Assembly: GCA_002356515.1 (NCBI GenBank)
Contig: AP017605.1
Span: forward strand, 7,673,020 to 7,737,019
DNA length: 64,000 bases
Direction of reading: 5' to 3'
DNA from: Mesorhizobium loti
GTDB taxonomy: Bacteria > Pseudomonadota > Alphaproteobacteria > Rhizobiales > Rhizobiaceae
Shown here: positions 56,334-64,000 of the stretch, piece after piece
Layout of the letters: each line of letters opens with the position of its first letter
Position numbering within the stretch: the first letter of the stretch is position 1
Notes under the pieces: model-generated
What the model was told of the DNA's origin: nothing
The model's input: only the letters and a program-made list of their open reading frames with translations
Databases searched by the model: none
Translations under genes and position numbers: made by a program

Positions 56334-57230
56334 CTAGACTGGATGATGCACCGCGAGATCGGGTCGGCGCCTGCGGCCATCATGCAACTGCCAGAGCGAA
56401 TGGGCGACCAGCGTGACGATCAGGATCGCGCCGCCGATCAGGCTGTTGCGGGTCGGTGCCTCGGCAAAGATCATCCACACCCAGACCGGCGCCAGCACGG
56501 TTTCGAGCAGGTAGAACATCGCCACTTCCGGCCCCGAAATGTATTTCGGCCCGGCGGCAAGGCAGAAGAACGAGATCGGCATGATGACGGCGCCGTTGAA
56601 GATGATCCACCAGGGCGCGTTCACGTGAAAGCCTTCGCCGGACACCATGAGGGCGGCGAGCGCCATCGGCAGAAGGACGCCGACCAGCGACGTGAAGCCC
56701 ATGTCCTTGCCGCTGGCGCGCGAGATGGTGATGGCCACGGCGACGAAGAAGGCCGAGCACAGCGCCATGAAATCGCCGAACAGCTTGCCGGTGCCGACCG
56801 ACCCGCCGACGATCACCAGCACGCCGAGGATCATGATCGACATGGCGATGATCGTCACCAACTGCGGCCTCTCCTTCAGGAATAGCCAGGACAGCAAGCC
56901 CGCGAACACCGTGTTGAAGGCCAGGATGAAGACCAGATCGGCGGTCGAGGTGTGATAGACGGCGGTAACGAAGGTGATCCCGGTCAGCCCATAGCAGATC
57001 GCCACGATCAGGCCGGACCAGCCGGGGATGAGCGGCGGGGCGTTGCGGCTGAGCGCCCGCCAGACCGACCAGATGACCATGGCCGCGACGAATGTGGTGC
57101 CGGTGCGCAGCAGCATGATTGTCCATGCGCCACCATCGGCGAGGCGGATCAACGGTATGTCGACGGTCAGCGTCAGTCCGCCGATGGCGGTTATCAGAAG
57201 GCCCTTCTGGTGATCATGGTGGGAGGACAT
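56334..57230 (-). CDS. DMT-superfamily (EamA) permease
   Basis: A 298-residue protein with ten hydrophobic segments arranged as two EamA repeats, each ending in the usual pattern (TVFAGLLSWLFLKERPQL, and MFYLLETVLAPVWVWMIFAEAP). EamA permeases export amino acids or related metabolites, or import them. The ATG at 57230 (MSSHHDHQKG) is the natural start; the frame continues upstream without support. It is convergent with the AI-2E-type gene. Confidence 0.88.
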   Translation of the reverse strand: MSSHHDHQKGLLITAIGGLTLTVDIPLIRLADGGAWTIMLLRTGTTFVAAMVIWSVWRALSRNAPPLIPGWSGLIVAICYGLTGITFVTAVYHTSTADLVFILAFNTVFAGLLSWLFLKERPQLVTIIAMSIMILGVLVIVGGSVGTGKLFGDFMALCSAFFVAVAITISRASGKDMGFTSLVGVLLPMALAALMVSGEGFHVNAPWWIIFNGAVIMPISFFCLAAGPKYISGPEVAMFYLLETVLAPVWVWMIFAEAPTRNSLIGGAILIVTLVAHSLWQLHDGRRRRPDLAVHHPV

Positions 57231-57359
57231 GCAGGAACTTTCGCAATGAAATGCAGGCCGACGGCTGACCGGTGCAATGGCGCACTCTCTGCAGCCAACC
57301 GGCTGAAAGACCAGCATCCCCTGCCTTGAAACAGTTTTAAGCGCGGATCGTGGAAAAAC

Positions 57360-58124
57360 TCAGCGTGAAACCGCTTCGTTGGTGTAGCGCTCCCAGCCCT
57401 TGGGGCCGAGATGCTCCTGCGGCATGAAGCGCATCTTATAGTTCATCTTGCGCGAGCCGTTGACCCAGTAGCCGAGGTAGACATGGGGCAGGCCCATCGC
57501 CCTGGCGCGGGCGATGTGGTCGAGGATCATGAACGTACCGAGCGAACGCTCCTCGAATTCGGGATTGAAATAGGAATAGACCATCGACAGGCCGTCGGCC
57601 ATCTTGTCGGTGAGCGCCACCGCGATGAGTTCGCCCTGGCCCTTGCCGGTGATGAACGTGTCGGGTCCGCGCCGCCTGTATTCGATCACCTTGGTGTCGA
57701 CATGGGTGTCCTCGACCATCATGGCATAGTCGAGCACCGTCATGTCGGACATGCCGCCGCGGCGGTGTCGGGCATCGAGATAGCTGCGGAACAGCGAATA
57801 TTGTTCGGTCGAGGGCTCGGCATTGTGCATGGCGCCGACGAGATCGGAATTGTGCTGCAGCACGCGCTTCATATTGCGGCTGGCGACGAATTCCTGGGCG
57901 AGGATGCGCACCGAAACACAGGCGCGGCAGGTCTCGCAGGCTGGCCTGTAGGCGATGTTCTGCGAACGCCGGAAGCCGCCTTGCGTCAACAGATCGTTCA
58001 TCTCCGACGCCTTGTCGCCGACCAGATGCGTGAACACCTTGCGCTCGAACTGGCCGTCGAGATAGGGGCACGGCGACGGCGCGGTCAGGAAGAACTGCGG
58101 CGACTGGGTCGGATGCTGCGTCAT
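57360..58124 (-). CDS. bpt: aspartate/glutamate leucyltransferase
   Basis: A 254-residue N-end-rule transferase of the ATE1-like Bpt group, which adds leucine from Leu-tRNA to proteins with N-terminal Asp or Glu, marking them for ClpAP. The Cys-containing [13 protein letters not shown] motif (about residues 62-74) and [23 protein letters not shown] (about 165-188) with [15 protein letters not shown] are typical. Start and length are standard. It lies alone between the EamA gene and an RDD gene on the same strand. Confidence 0.92.
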   Translation of the reverse strand: MTQHPTQSPQFFLTAPSPCPYLDGQFERKVFTHLVGDKASEMNDLLTQGGFRRSQNIAYRPACETCRACVSVRILAQEFVASRNMKRVLQHNSDLVGAMHNAEPSTEQYSLFRSYLDARHRRGGMSDMTVLDYAMMVEDTHVDTKVIEYRRRGPDTFITGKGQGELIAVALTDKMADGLSMVYSYFNPEFEERSLGTFMILDHIARARAMGLPHVYLGYWVNGSRKMNYKMRFMPQEHLGPKGWERYTNEAVSR

Positions 58125-58263
58125 CTAAGTCTTGGAAACACTCCTTCGAGTCGCTCTACCTTTGGCGCGGAAAGCGAAAAATTCAACAGGATTGTGAAGG
58201 TGCGCGCAATCGGATGCCTTCACATTTGCGCCGACGAGGCAGGAGCGCTCCCGAAAACCGCCT

Positions 58264-58734
58264 TTAACGGCCGCTGCGGCTGACCACCGTGCCGAGCAGA
58301 AGGTCATGCAGCGTGCGCTTGCGGTCGGAGAACAAGGTCACCAGTAGGACCAGCGGCGACAGGATGACGTTGCCCGCCCAGAACAGCACCGAATGGACGA
58401 CCGCGGTCAGGCCGTCGATCGGCCGGCCGTCGAGACGGTCGAGGCGTATACCCATCATCTTCATGCCCGTGGTCGCCTGGTCGGCGCTGCCCAGCGTGTT
58501 CCAGATGTAGAGGATGGCGACGGCCGGCACCAGGATGCCGAACAGCATCCAGCCAAGACCGAGGGTCAAAAGCCCGAGGAAGAACACCAGTATGGCGAAG
58601 GGAATGGTGAGCAGGGCGACGATGATGTAGTCGAGCACGAAGGCCAGGATGCGCCTCGTGCGCACGCCTTCATAGGCCCTGACATCGTCAAGCCTTGTGT
58701 TGATGATTTCACCGTCGAGAACGCGCGCGTTCAT
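58264..58734 (-). CDS. RDD-family membrane protein
   Basis: A 156-residue protein with three hydrophobic segments and the RDD pattern: RTRRILAFVLDYIIVALLTIP (Arg and Asp of RDD in the first segment), then GADQATTGMKMMGIRLDR-like G-KMMGIRL and a last basic RKRTLHDLLLGTVVSRSGR. It consists of the RDD domain only, unlike the longer RDD protein at 14597-15460. Function is unknown. It lies upstream of bpt on the minus strand and is divergent from sthA. Confidence 0.83.
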   Translation of the reverse strand: MNARVLDGEIINTRLDDVRAYEGVRTRRILAFVLDYIIVALLTIPFAILVFFLGLLTLGLGWMLFGILVPAVAILYIWNTLGSADQATTGMKMMGIRLDRLDGRPIDGLTAVVHSVLFWAGNVILSPLVLLVTLFSDRKRTLHDLLLGTVVSRSGR

Positions 58735-58897
58735 GTCATTTCCTCGTAACAGGGCCCGACTTAGGGTGCGGGCCGCTCGATGATGAAATGGTGAAGGCCT
58801 ATGCCGGAATCAAGGTCGGCGCTTTTGGTGGCGCAGGGATCGAGCGACGCAAGACACGATCCGAATCGGTTGAATTTGCCGCGCGGATGGCATTAGC

Positions 58898-58914
58898 TTG
58901 TTGCGGCGCAACAA
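58898..58914 (+). promoter_or_regulatory. palindrome upstream of sthA
   Basis: TTGTTGC and GCAACAA flank GGC, a perfect 7+7 palindrome 37 bp before the sthA start. It may be a regulator site controlling the transhydrogenase; no regulator gene is nearby. Confidence 0.45.
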
Positions 58915-58950
58915 AAGCACTCTGAAGCAGAGGCGAGGGGACGGGGAAAT

Positions 58951-60339
58951 ATGGACTACGACATGCTGGTCATCGGCAGCGGCCCCTCGGGCCGCCGCGC
59001 CGCGGTGCAGTCGGCCAAGCTCGGCAAATCGGTGCTGGTGGTCGACCGCGGCCGGCGTCTCGGCGGCGTCTCCGTGCACACCGGCACCATCCCCTCGAAG
59101 ACGCTGCGCGAGACGGTGCTCAACCTTTCCGGCTGGCGCGAGCGCGGTTTTTATGGACGCGGCTACAGGGTCAAGCAGGATATTTCCGTCGGCGACCTGA
59201 TCGAGCGCCTGCACAAGACGCTCGATCATGAGGTCGAGGTGCTGCAGCACCAGTTCATGCGCAACACCGTCAAGAGCGCCCGCGCGGCGGTAAAATTTCT
59301 CGGCCCCAACAAGGTCAGCCTGACATCGGACAATGGCGACTACAGCGAAGTCGGCTTCGCCAATGCACTGATTGCGGTCGGCACCAGGCCACACCGGCCG
59401 CGCGACGTGCCTTTCGACAAAACCCGCGTCTTCGACAGCGACGAGATGCTGGAGCTCGACCGCCTGCCGCGCACGCTGACGGTGATCGGCGGCGGCGTCA
59501 TCGGCGTCGAATATGCGACGATCTTTTCCGCGCTCGACGTGCCGGTGACGCTGGTCGAGCCGCGCAACTCCATCCTCGATTTCGTCGACCGCGAGATCGT
59601 CGACGATTTCATCCACCAGATGCGCGATCGCGGCATGACGATAAGACTGGGCAGCGCGGTGAAGGAAATCCGCTCCAAGCCCGAAGCCGCCGAGGTGGAA
59701 CTGGCCGATGGCCGCACCATCCGGTCGGAGGTCGTGCTCTACGCCGCCGGCCGCACCGGCAATGTCGGCAGCCTGGGCCTCGACGTGGTCGGCATCGACG
59801 CCGACTCCCGAGGCCGTATCAAGGTCGATCCGCAGACCTTCCAGACCAGTGTGCCCAACATCTATGCCGCCGGTGACGTCATCGGCTTTCCGAGCCTCGC
59901 CTCGACCTCGATGGAGCAGGGCAGGGTGGCTGCCTGCCATGCTTTCGGCGTGACGTTGCCGCCGCCGCCGGAAACATTCCCCTATGGCATTTACGCCGTG
60001 CCGGAGATTTCAACCGTCGGCCAGTCCGAGGAACAGGTGCGTGAGAGTGGGGCCGCCTATGAGGTTGGCGTGGCGCGCTTTCGCGAGACCTCGCGCGGCC
60101 ACATCATGGGCGTCAATACCGGCTTCCTGAAGCTGCTGTTCTCGATCGAGACACGCCGTCTGCTCGGCGCGCATATTGTCGGCGAGGGCGCCACCGAGCT
60201 CATTCACATCGGCCAGGCGGTCATCAATCTCGGCGGCACCGTCGACTTCTTCGTCAACAACACCTTCAACTATCCGACGCTGGCGGAAGCCTACAAGATC
60301 GCCGGGCTCGATGCCTGGAACCGGATGGGGCGGGGGTAG
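58951..60339 (+). CDS. sthA: Si-specific (soluble) NAD(P)+ transhydrogenase
   Basis: A 462-residue flavoprotein of the disulfide-oxidoreductase fold. FAD motif VIGSGPSGRRAA; NAD motif VIGGGVIGVEYATIF (about residue 172); second FAD motif NIYAAGDVIGFPSLA (about 304); C-terminal NNTFNYPTLAEAYKIA. It lacks the redox-active CxxxxC of true dehydrogenases: the site reads VHTGTIPSKTLRE. That is exactly the SthA pattern. It balances NADH and NADPH pools in the cytoplasm. A GGGGACGGGGA run lies upstream. Confidence 0.94.
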   Translation: MDYDMLVIGSGPSGRRAAVQSAKLGKSVLVVDRGRRLGGVSVHTGTIPSKTLRETVLNLSGWRERGFYGRGYRVKQDISVGDLIERLHKTLDHEVEVLQHQFMRNTVKSARAAVKFLGPNKVSLTSDNGDYSEVGFANALIAVGTRPHRPRDVPFDKTRVFDSDEMLELDRLPRTLTVIGGGVIGVEYATIFSALDVPVTLVEPRNSILDFVDREIVDDFIHQMRDRGMTIRLGSAVKEIRSKPEAAEVELADGRTIRSEVVLYAAGRTGNVGSLGLDVVGIDADSRGRIKVDPQTFQTSVPNIYAAGDVIGFPSLASTSMEQGRVAACHAFGVTLPPPPETFPYGIYAVPEISTVGQSEEQVRESGAAYEVGVARFRETSRGHIMGVNTGFLKLLFSIETRRLLGAHIVGEGATELIHIGQAVINLGGTVDFFVNNTFNYPTLAEAYKIAGLDAWNRMGRG

Positions 60340-60478
60340 GGCAAAACGGGGTTTATTCAGCGGTTGCCGGCTCGATGATGCTCCGCACCTGCGAAATCCG
60401 GTCGGCTGGAAACCCCGACATTTCAGGATGCCGGCGGGCCAGGCCCTCGCACTGAGCTCAGTCTCTATCGGAGCGCTG

Positions 60479-61147
60479 TCAGCCCGTCCGCACCGCCGCT
60501 GCCGATTCCGTCAGCCATTGCCTGACGATGGTGACGTCTGGGTCACCGATCTCGTGGCCAGAGGCAACGATGCGCGCGTCAACCTCGGCGCCGTGCTGGT
60601 TGAGCAGCGTCACCAGCGCTGGCGCGAAGGGCCCGTAAGTCTCGTCGGCGGCGCCGGCGATGATCAGCGTCCGTGTTCCCGCGAGGTCGATCGCCGGTAG
60701 CTGGTCTAGCACGGGCATTGGCCTGAGCAGCGCCGCCCCGCGGACGATGCCGGGATGGAGCAGCATTAGGCTGGAAACCAGATTGGCGCCGTTCGAATAG
60801 CCGAGAAATGTAGCACGGGTAAGATCGAGCTTGTGGCGCCTGGCGACTTCGCTTGCGAATGCCGCGAAGGCAGCGGTTTCGACGAGGATGCTCTTTTGCT
60901 CGAAGCGTGTCGGTGTGATGCGCTCGAACCAGCGGAAACCGTCTTCTTGAGGGATACGGCCACGCACCGCGACCGGCGTGGCGCCGGGTGCGATCCGTCT
61001 TGCCAGCGGCACCAAAGTGGTCTCGTCGACACCCGATCCATGCAGCAGAAACAGGCATTCACGGCTGTCTTTGCTGGTGTCGTAAACGCGATAAGGAAAG
61101 GCCAGATCCTTGAGCAGCGGGCCGTTTTCGACGCTGTCGCCAGTCAT
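60479..61147 (-). CDS. alpha/beta hydrolase (carboxylesterase/phospholipase family)
   Basis: A 222-residue hydrolase with a nucleophile elbow G-Y-S-N-G (FLGYSNGANLVSSL, about residue 117), oxyanion LLHGSGVDE, an acidic residue in AGAADETYGPF (about 167) and catalytic His in VASGHEIGDPD (about 198). The whole fits the PF02230 carboxylesterase group; related enzymes hydrolyse esters and are sometimes linked to aromatic-compound or antioxidant operons. A GAGGA ribosome site precedes the ATG. It is convergent with sthA. Confidence 0.87.
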   Translation of the reverse strand: MTGDSVENGPLLKDLAFPYRVYDTSKDSRECLFLLHGSGVDETTLVPLARRIAPGATPVAVRGRIPQEDGFRWFERITPTRFEQKSILVETAAFAAFASEVARRHKLDLTRATFLGYSNGANLVSSLMLLHPGIVRGAALLRPMPVLDQLPAIDLAGTRTLIIAGAADETYGPFAPALVTLLNQHGAEVDARIVASGHEIGDPDVTIVRQWLTESAAAVRTG

Positions 61148-61347
61148 CCCGCATCCTCTTGATTATATGAGGTTCCGCTGAATTTGCCGGCTTCAAAACG
61201 CAATATTTTCGTGCTCCGCGAAAGTTGATTGAACCAGGCGCATTCCAGCCCGTTTCTGCGCCGATACACTCCACGTGGAGGAATCGGAGCGGTGCGCCGG
61301 GGGTCGCATTGCTGGACATGAACAACCAGCTTTGAGGCCTTTTGTCG

Positions 61348-62568
61348 ATGACTACCCCTGTTTTGTCGGATCGCAATTTGCGTATCCCGGATCGCAATTT
61401 GCGTATCCCCGAACGCGATACGCGTATCGATGTACTGCGCGCGCTCGCACTGCTCACCATTTTCGTCGACCATGTGCCGGGCACCGCCTTCGAGACCCTA
61501 ACCTACAAGAATTTCGGCTTTTCGGATGCGGCCGAGGCGTTCGTGCTGATTTCCGGCATCTCGGTCGCGCTTGCCTACGGCACGAAGTTCCGGCCGGGTG
61601 GCCGGCTTCTGGCCACATTGAAGATGTGGCGGCGGGCGGGCATGCTCTACGTCGCCCATGTCGTCACGACGATGGTGGTGATCGCCTTGTTCTGCGCCGT
61701 GGCGGTGTTCACCAGGCGGCCGGAACTGCTGAAGCTGATCAACATCGAGCCGCTGATGAAGAACACGCCGGAAGTGCTGGTGGGCATCGTCACGCTCGGC
61801 CATCAGCTTGGCTACAACAACATCCTGCCGGTCTATGCCGCGCTGCTTTTGATGGCCCCGGCCTTCGTACTGTTCATCAGCTATCGGCCCGTCGCTGCCC
61901 TGGTCGCGTCCGGTGCGCTGTGGCTCATCGCCGGCATCTGGCAGATCGCCCCGCCCAACTATCCCGAGCCCGGCTTCTGGTTCCTGAACCCTCTGTCCTG
62001 GCAGTTCCTGTTCAACATCGGCTTGGCCGCCATGCTGCATGTCAGGCGTGGCGGCGTCATTCCGGTCAACCGCTGGCTGGTCGGCGCGGCCGCGGCCTAT
62101 GTGGCGACGGCGCTGGTCTGGGTGCACAGCCCGCTCTGGGGGCAGATTACCTGGTTCAAGCTGCCCGTGGTCATCGGCGGCTTCGACAAGACCTTCCTGT
62201 CGCTGCCGCGTCTGTTGCACATCCTGGCGGTCAGCTACCTCGTCGTCGCCTTGCCGGCGCTGTCGAACCTGTTTCGCACCAGCCCGGACCATCCGCTGGC
62301 AATACTCGGCAAGCGCTCGCTGCCGGTCTTCATCGCTGGCACGGTGATCGCCATGGTCGCTCAGGTGATGAAGCTGATCAATCCGGGTGGGCTTGCCTAC
62401 GACACCTTGCTCCTGTCAGCCGGCATCGCCATGCAGTTCGCGCTCGCCTTCTATCTCGAATGGCTGTCGACGATCGGCGGCGCGGGTAAGGTCCGGGCGG
62501 CGCAAAAGGAAGTCGCGCCGGTGCGTGCGCCTTTCGGCATCTCCGCCGTGGCGAGGGTCAATCGCTGA
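61348..62568 (+). CDS. opgC: OpgC-family membrane acyltransferase
   Basis: A 406-residue, ten-segment membrane protein of the OpgC family (PF10129): RIDVLRALALLTIFVDHVPG near the start, FSDAAEAFVLISGISVALAYG and GLAAMLHVRRGG later. OpgC proteins add succinyl groups to osmoregulated periplasmic glucans, so this protein may decorate the cyclic beta-glucan made by ndvB at the other end of the window; that link is inference. ATG 61348 is chosen over TTG 61342. The N-terminal cytoplasmic tail contains perfect 21-bp tandem repeats, giving DRNLRIP twice. Confidence 0.85.
   Translation: MTTPVLSDRNLRIPDRNLRIPERDTRIDVLRALALLTIFVDHVPGTAFETLTYKNFGFSDAAEAFVLISGISVALAYGTKFRPGGRLLATLKMWRRAGMLYVAHVVTTMVVIALFCAVAVFTRRPELLKLINIEPLMKNTPEVLVGIVTLGHQLGYNNILPVYAALLLMAPAFVLFISYRPVAALVASGALWLIAGIWQIAPPNYPEPGFWFLNPLSWQFLFNIGLAAMLHVRRGGVIPVNRWLVGAAAAYVATALVWVHSPLWGQITWFKLPVVIGGFDKTFLSLPRLLHILAVSYLVVALPALSNLFRTSPDHPLAILGKRSLPVFIAGTVIAMVAQVMKLINPGGLAYDTLLLSAGIAMQFALAFYLEWLSTIGGAGKVRAAQKEVAPVRAPFGISAVARVNR
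61367..61429 (+). repeat. 21-bp in-frame tandem repeats at the start of opgC
   Basis: Two identical 21-bp units (61367-61387 and 61388-61408) and a third diverged unit (61409-61429) encode DRNLRIP-DRNLRIP-ERDTRID. Being in frame and perfect, the copy number could change by slippage without breaking the gene. Confidence 0.9.
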
Positions 62569-62581
62569 GGCGCGTGCGGTT

Positions 62582-63658
62582 TCAGCCGCGAGGCGAAGCC
62601 GACGAGGCGCGCACGATCAATTCGACCGGCAGTTGCCGGCGATTTGTCGTGCCGTCATTTTCCAGAATCGCCTTGACGGCGAGACGGCCCATCTCGGCAA
62701 TCGGTTGGGCGATGGTGGTCAGTGGTGGCTCGGATGCTACGGCTTCCGGAACGCCATCGAACCCGACGATGGAGACGTCATTGGGGACGTTCAGCTTGCG
62801 CGCGCTCAGCCATTCGAGCGCCGCCAGCGCCATTCTGTCCGACATCGCCAGGATCGCCGTCGGGGGGTGGGCAGAGCCGAAGATGATCTCGAGTCCCGCC
62901 TTTGTGCTGGCCGCATCGTTGGCGGTTGCGTAGACGGGCACACTGGATGTGTCGATGCCGACCCGCGAAAGCTCTTTGAAATAGCCGGTGAGGCGGTCGC
63001 GCGTTCCCGCATAAACCGCGGTCTGAACCTGCTCGGGTGAAACCAGGCCTGTCCTGCCGTCGACAAAGGGCAACGCCAGCACGGCAAAGCGGCGGTGTCC
63101 AAGATCGGTGAGATGGCGCGCCGCCATGGCGGCACCGGCGACGTTGTCGATGCCGATCGCGGCGACGGCGCCATCCTCGGAGTCCAGGTCGAGCGCCACG
63201 AAGGGCAATTTGCGCTCCCGTGCAAGTTCCACCAGGCGCGAACCGCCTTCGATGCAGAAGACGATAAAGCCGTCGACCAGGGCGCTCTGGATGTTCCAGG
63301 CGAGCTGTTCGTTGTTGGCGGCCGAAACCAGGGAGATGCCGGCTCCCGTCGCGTCGCAGGCCTGCGAGATGCTCGCCATCATGACGCGGGCGAAGGGATC
63401 GTCGAAGAAGTAGGAGAGGGGCTCGGCCGTGGCGACGCCGATGGCGTTGACCTTGCCCGCCCGCAACAGCCGACCCTTGGGATCCGGCCCGCCATAGCCC
63501 ATTGCCTCTGCCGCCGCCTTGACCCGTTCACGGACTTCCTCGCGCACGATCTCGGGGCGGCTGAAGACATTGGATGCGGTGCCGTGCGAAACCCCTGCCG
63601 CCTTGGCTATGTCGGCCAGCCGGACGGGTCTTCGATTGCCTGCGGTGAGTGACGCCAT
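62582..63658 (-). CDS. LacI-family transcriptional regulator
   Basis: A 358-residue regulator with an N-terminal helix-turn-helix (VRLADIAKAAGVSHGTASNVF) and a sugar-binding effector domain (INAIGVATAEPLSYFFDDPF and following; ends VELIVRASSASPRG). AGGAGG lies 8 bp before ATG 63658. It faces away from a small gene and three near-identical operator sequences, which it probably binds. It is convergent with opgC. Confidence 0.92.
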   Translation of the reverse strand: MASLTAGNRRPVRLADIAKAAGVSHGTASNVFSRPEIVREEVRERVKAAAEAMGYGGPDPKGRLLRAGKVNAIGVATAEPLSYFFDDPFARVMMASISQACDATGAGISLVSAANNEQLAWNIQSALVDGFIVFCIEGGSRLVELARERKLPFVALDLDSEDGAVAAIGIDNVAGAAMAARHLTDLGHRRFAVLALPFVDGRTGLVSPEQVQTAVYAGTRDRLTGYFKELSRVGIDTSSVPVYATANDAASTKAGLEIIFGSAHPPTAILAMSDRMALAALEWLSARKLNVPNDVSIVGFDGVPEAVASEPPLTTIAQPIAEMGRLAVKAILENDGTTNRRQLPVELIVRASSASPRG

Positions 63659-63716
63659 TGTGCGTGCCTCCTGACATGCATGTAGCACGTTCCGGATTTG
63701 CATCTAGGCACTTTCG

Positions 63717-63730
63717 TTGGATCGATTCAA
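63717..63730. promoter_or_regulatory. LacI-type operator 1
   Basis: TTGGATCGATTCAA, a near-palindrome centred on ATCGAT. The same sequence occurs at 63975-63988 and, with one change and in reverse, at 63766-63779. It lies between the LacI gene and the small downstream gene, upstream of the -35 box. Confidence 0.75.
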
Positions 63731-63737
63731 ATTTTGC

Positions 63738-63766
63738 TTGACCGGAGATGCTTGGAGGTCTAGTTT
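63738..63766 (+). promoter_or_regulatory. sigma-70 type promoter
   Basis: TTGACC and TAGTTT are separated by exactly 17 bp. Operator 2 begins at the last base of the -10 box, so a bound repressor would cover the transcription start. It drives the small gene at 63819 and presumably what follows. Confidence 0.65.
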
Positions 63767-63779
63767 TGAAGCGATCCAA
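63766..63779. promoter_or_regulatory. LacI-type operator 2
   Basis: TTGAAGCGATCCAA, which on the minus strand is TTGGATCGCTTCAA, one change from operator 1. It overlaps the start site of the promoter at 63738-63766. Confidence 0.75.
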
Positions 63780-63818
63780 GTGGTGGATTTCTGCGAAACG
63801 ACCTAGGGGAGGTACGCC

Positions 63819-63950
63819 ATGCATCCCGGCAATTATCTGTTCGAAGACGACTGGAGCATCGGGTCGGGTACCAACAGGTCCAGACGCCGGGGCAGGACCG
63901 ACCCATGGATTCGCGACCTTCGCTTCCTGGTGGAGCGCAAACGAAACTGA
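63819..63950 (+). CDS. 43-residue small protein under LacI-type control
   Basis: A 43-residue frame with AGGGGAGG 6 bp before its ATG, the strongest ribosome site in this part of the window. The product begins MHPGNYLFEDDWSIGSG and ends in a very basic tail (RSRRRGRTDPW then RFLVERKRN). It lies between operators 2 and 3, right behind the promoter. I recognise no family. It could be a leader peptide, a small regulator or a small protein of the sugar system beyond the window. Confidence 0.6.
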   Translation: MHPGNYLFEDDWSIGSGTNRSRRRGRTDPWIRDLRFLVERKRN

Positions 63951-63974
63951 TCGACGCGTTTTTTTGCCCGCCGA

Positions 63975-63988
63975 TTGGATCGATTCAA
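63975..63988. promoter_or_regulatory. LacI-type operator 3
   Basis: TTGGATCGATTCAA, identical to operator 1, after the small gene and 12 bp before the window ends. It may control a second promoter or the next gene outside the window. Confidence 0.7.
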
Positions 63989-64000
63989 TGGAGAAAAACC

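Overview
The window reads as a high-GC chromosomal segment of a Rhizobiales alphaproteobacterium, most likely Mesorhizobium or a close Phyllobacteriaceae relative. Reasons: the neighbouring ndvB/ndvA genes for cyclic beta-1,2-glucan, an aspartate/glutamate leucyltransferase of the alphaproteobacterial type, a solute-binding-protein/dehydrogenase polyol locus like those of Agrobacterium and Rhizobium, and palindromic intergenic mosaic repeats of the rhizobial kind. Genus is inferred from style and protein resemblance, not from a search.

Layout. 0-9.4 kb: end of a HutD-family gene, then ndvB (2867 aa cyclic glucan synthase). 9.8-14.6 kb: ndvA (glucan exporter), a palindromic repeat, a lone ccmC, a D-threonine aldolase-like PLP enzyme and a D-lyxose isomerase. 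14.6-21.5 kb: a tightly overlapping six-gene minus-strand operon (DUF4129, DUF4350, MoxR ATPase, DUF58, SpoIIM-like, RDD) with a divergent membrane protein. 21.5-28.2 kb: a poorly coding accessory stretch holding a TPR protein, tRNA-Cys, a protein with an internal duplication, small ORFs, a frameshifted pseudogene, orphan terminators and tRNA-Gln. 28.4-39.5 kb: ordinary chromosomal genes (LPG-synthase-like membrane protein, Ppx/GppA, RlmE, two MFS transporters, a vapBC-type toxin-antitoxin pair, guaB, a MAPEG protein, RNase D).

39.8-49.0 kb: a polyol/ketose catabolic locus. On the minus strand lie a solute-binding protein, an SDR, a zinc alcohol dehydrogenase and a LacI regulator; on the plus strand a PfkB sugar kinase translationally coupled to a GatZ/KbaZ-like protein; then an MFS transporter and a divergent DeoR regulator with clustered operators. 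The combination of families matches the D-altritol/galactitol to D-tagatose to D-tagatose-phosphate to D-fructose-6-phosphate route described in Agrobacterium, but no ABC permease or ATPase genes are present here.

49.2-62.6 kb: housekeeping genes (aspS, parC, bpt, sthA) with an exported protein, an AI-2E-type permease, a DMT permease, an RDD protein, an esterase and an OpgC-family glucan-modification protein. OpgC links back functionally to ndvB/ndvA. 62.6 kb to the end: a LacI regulator facing a 43-codon small gene and three matching near-palindromic operators around a promoter, probably the start of a sugar operon that continues beyond the window.
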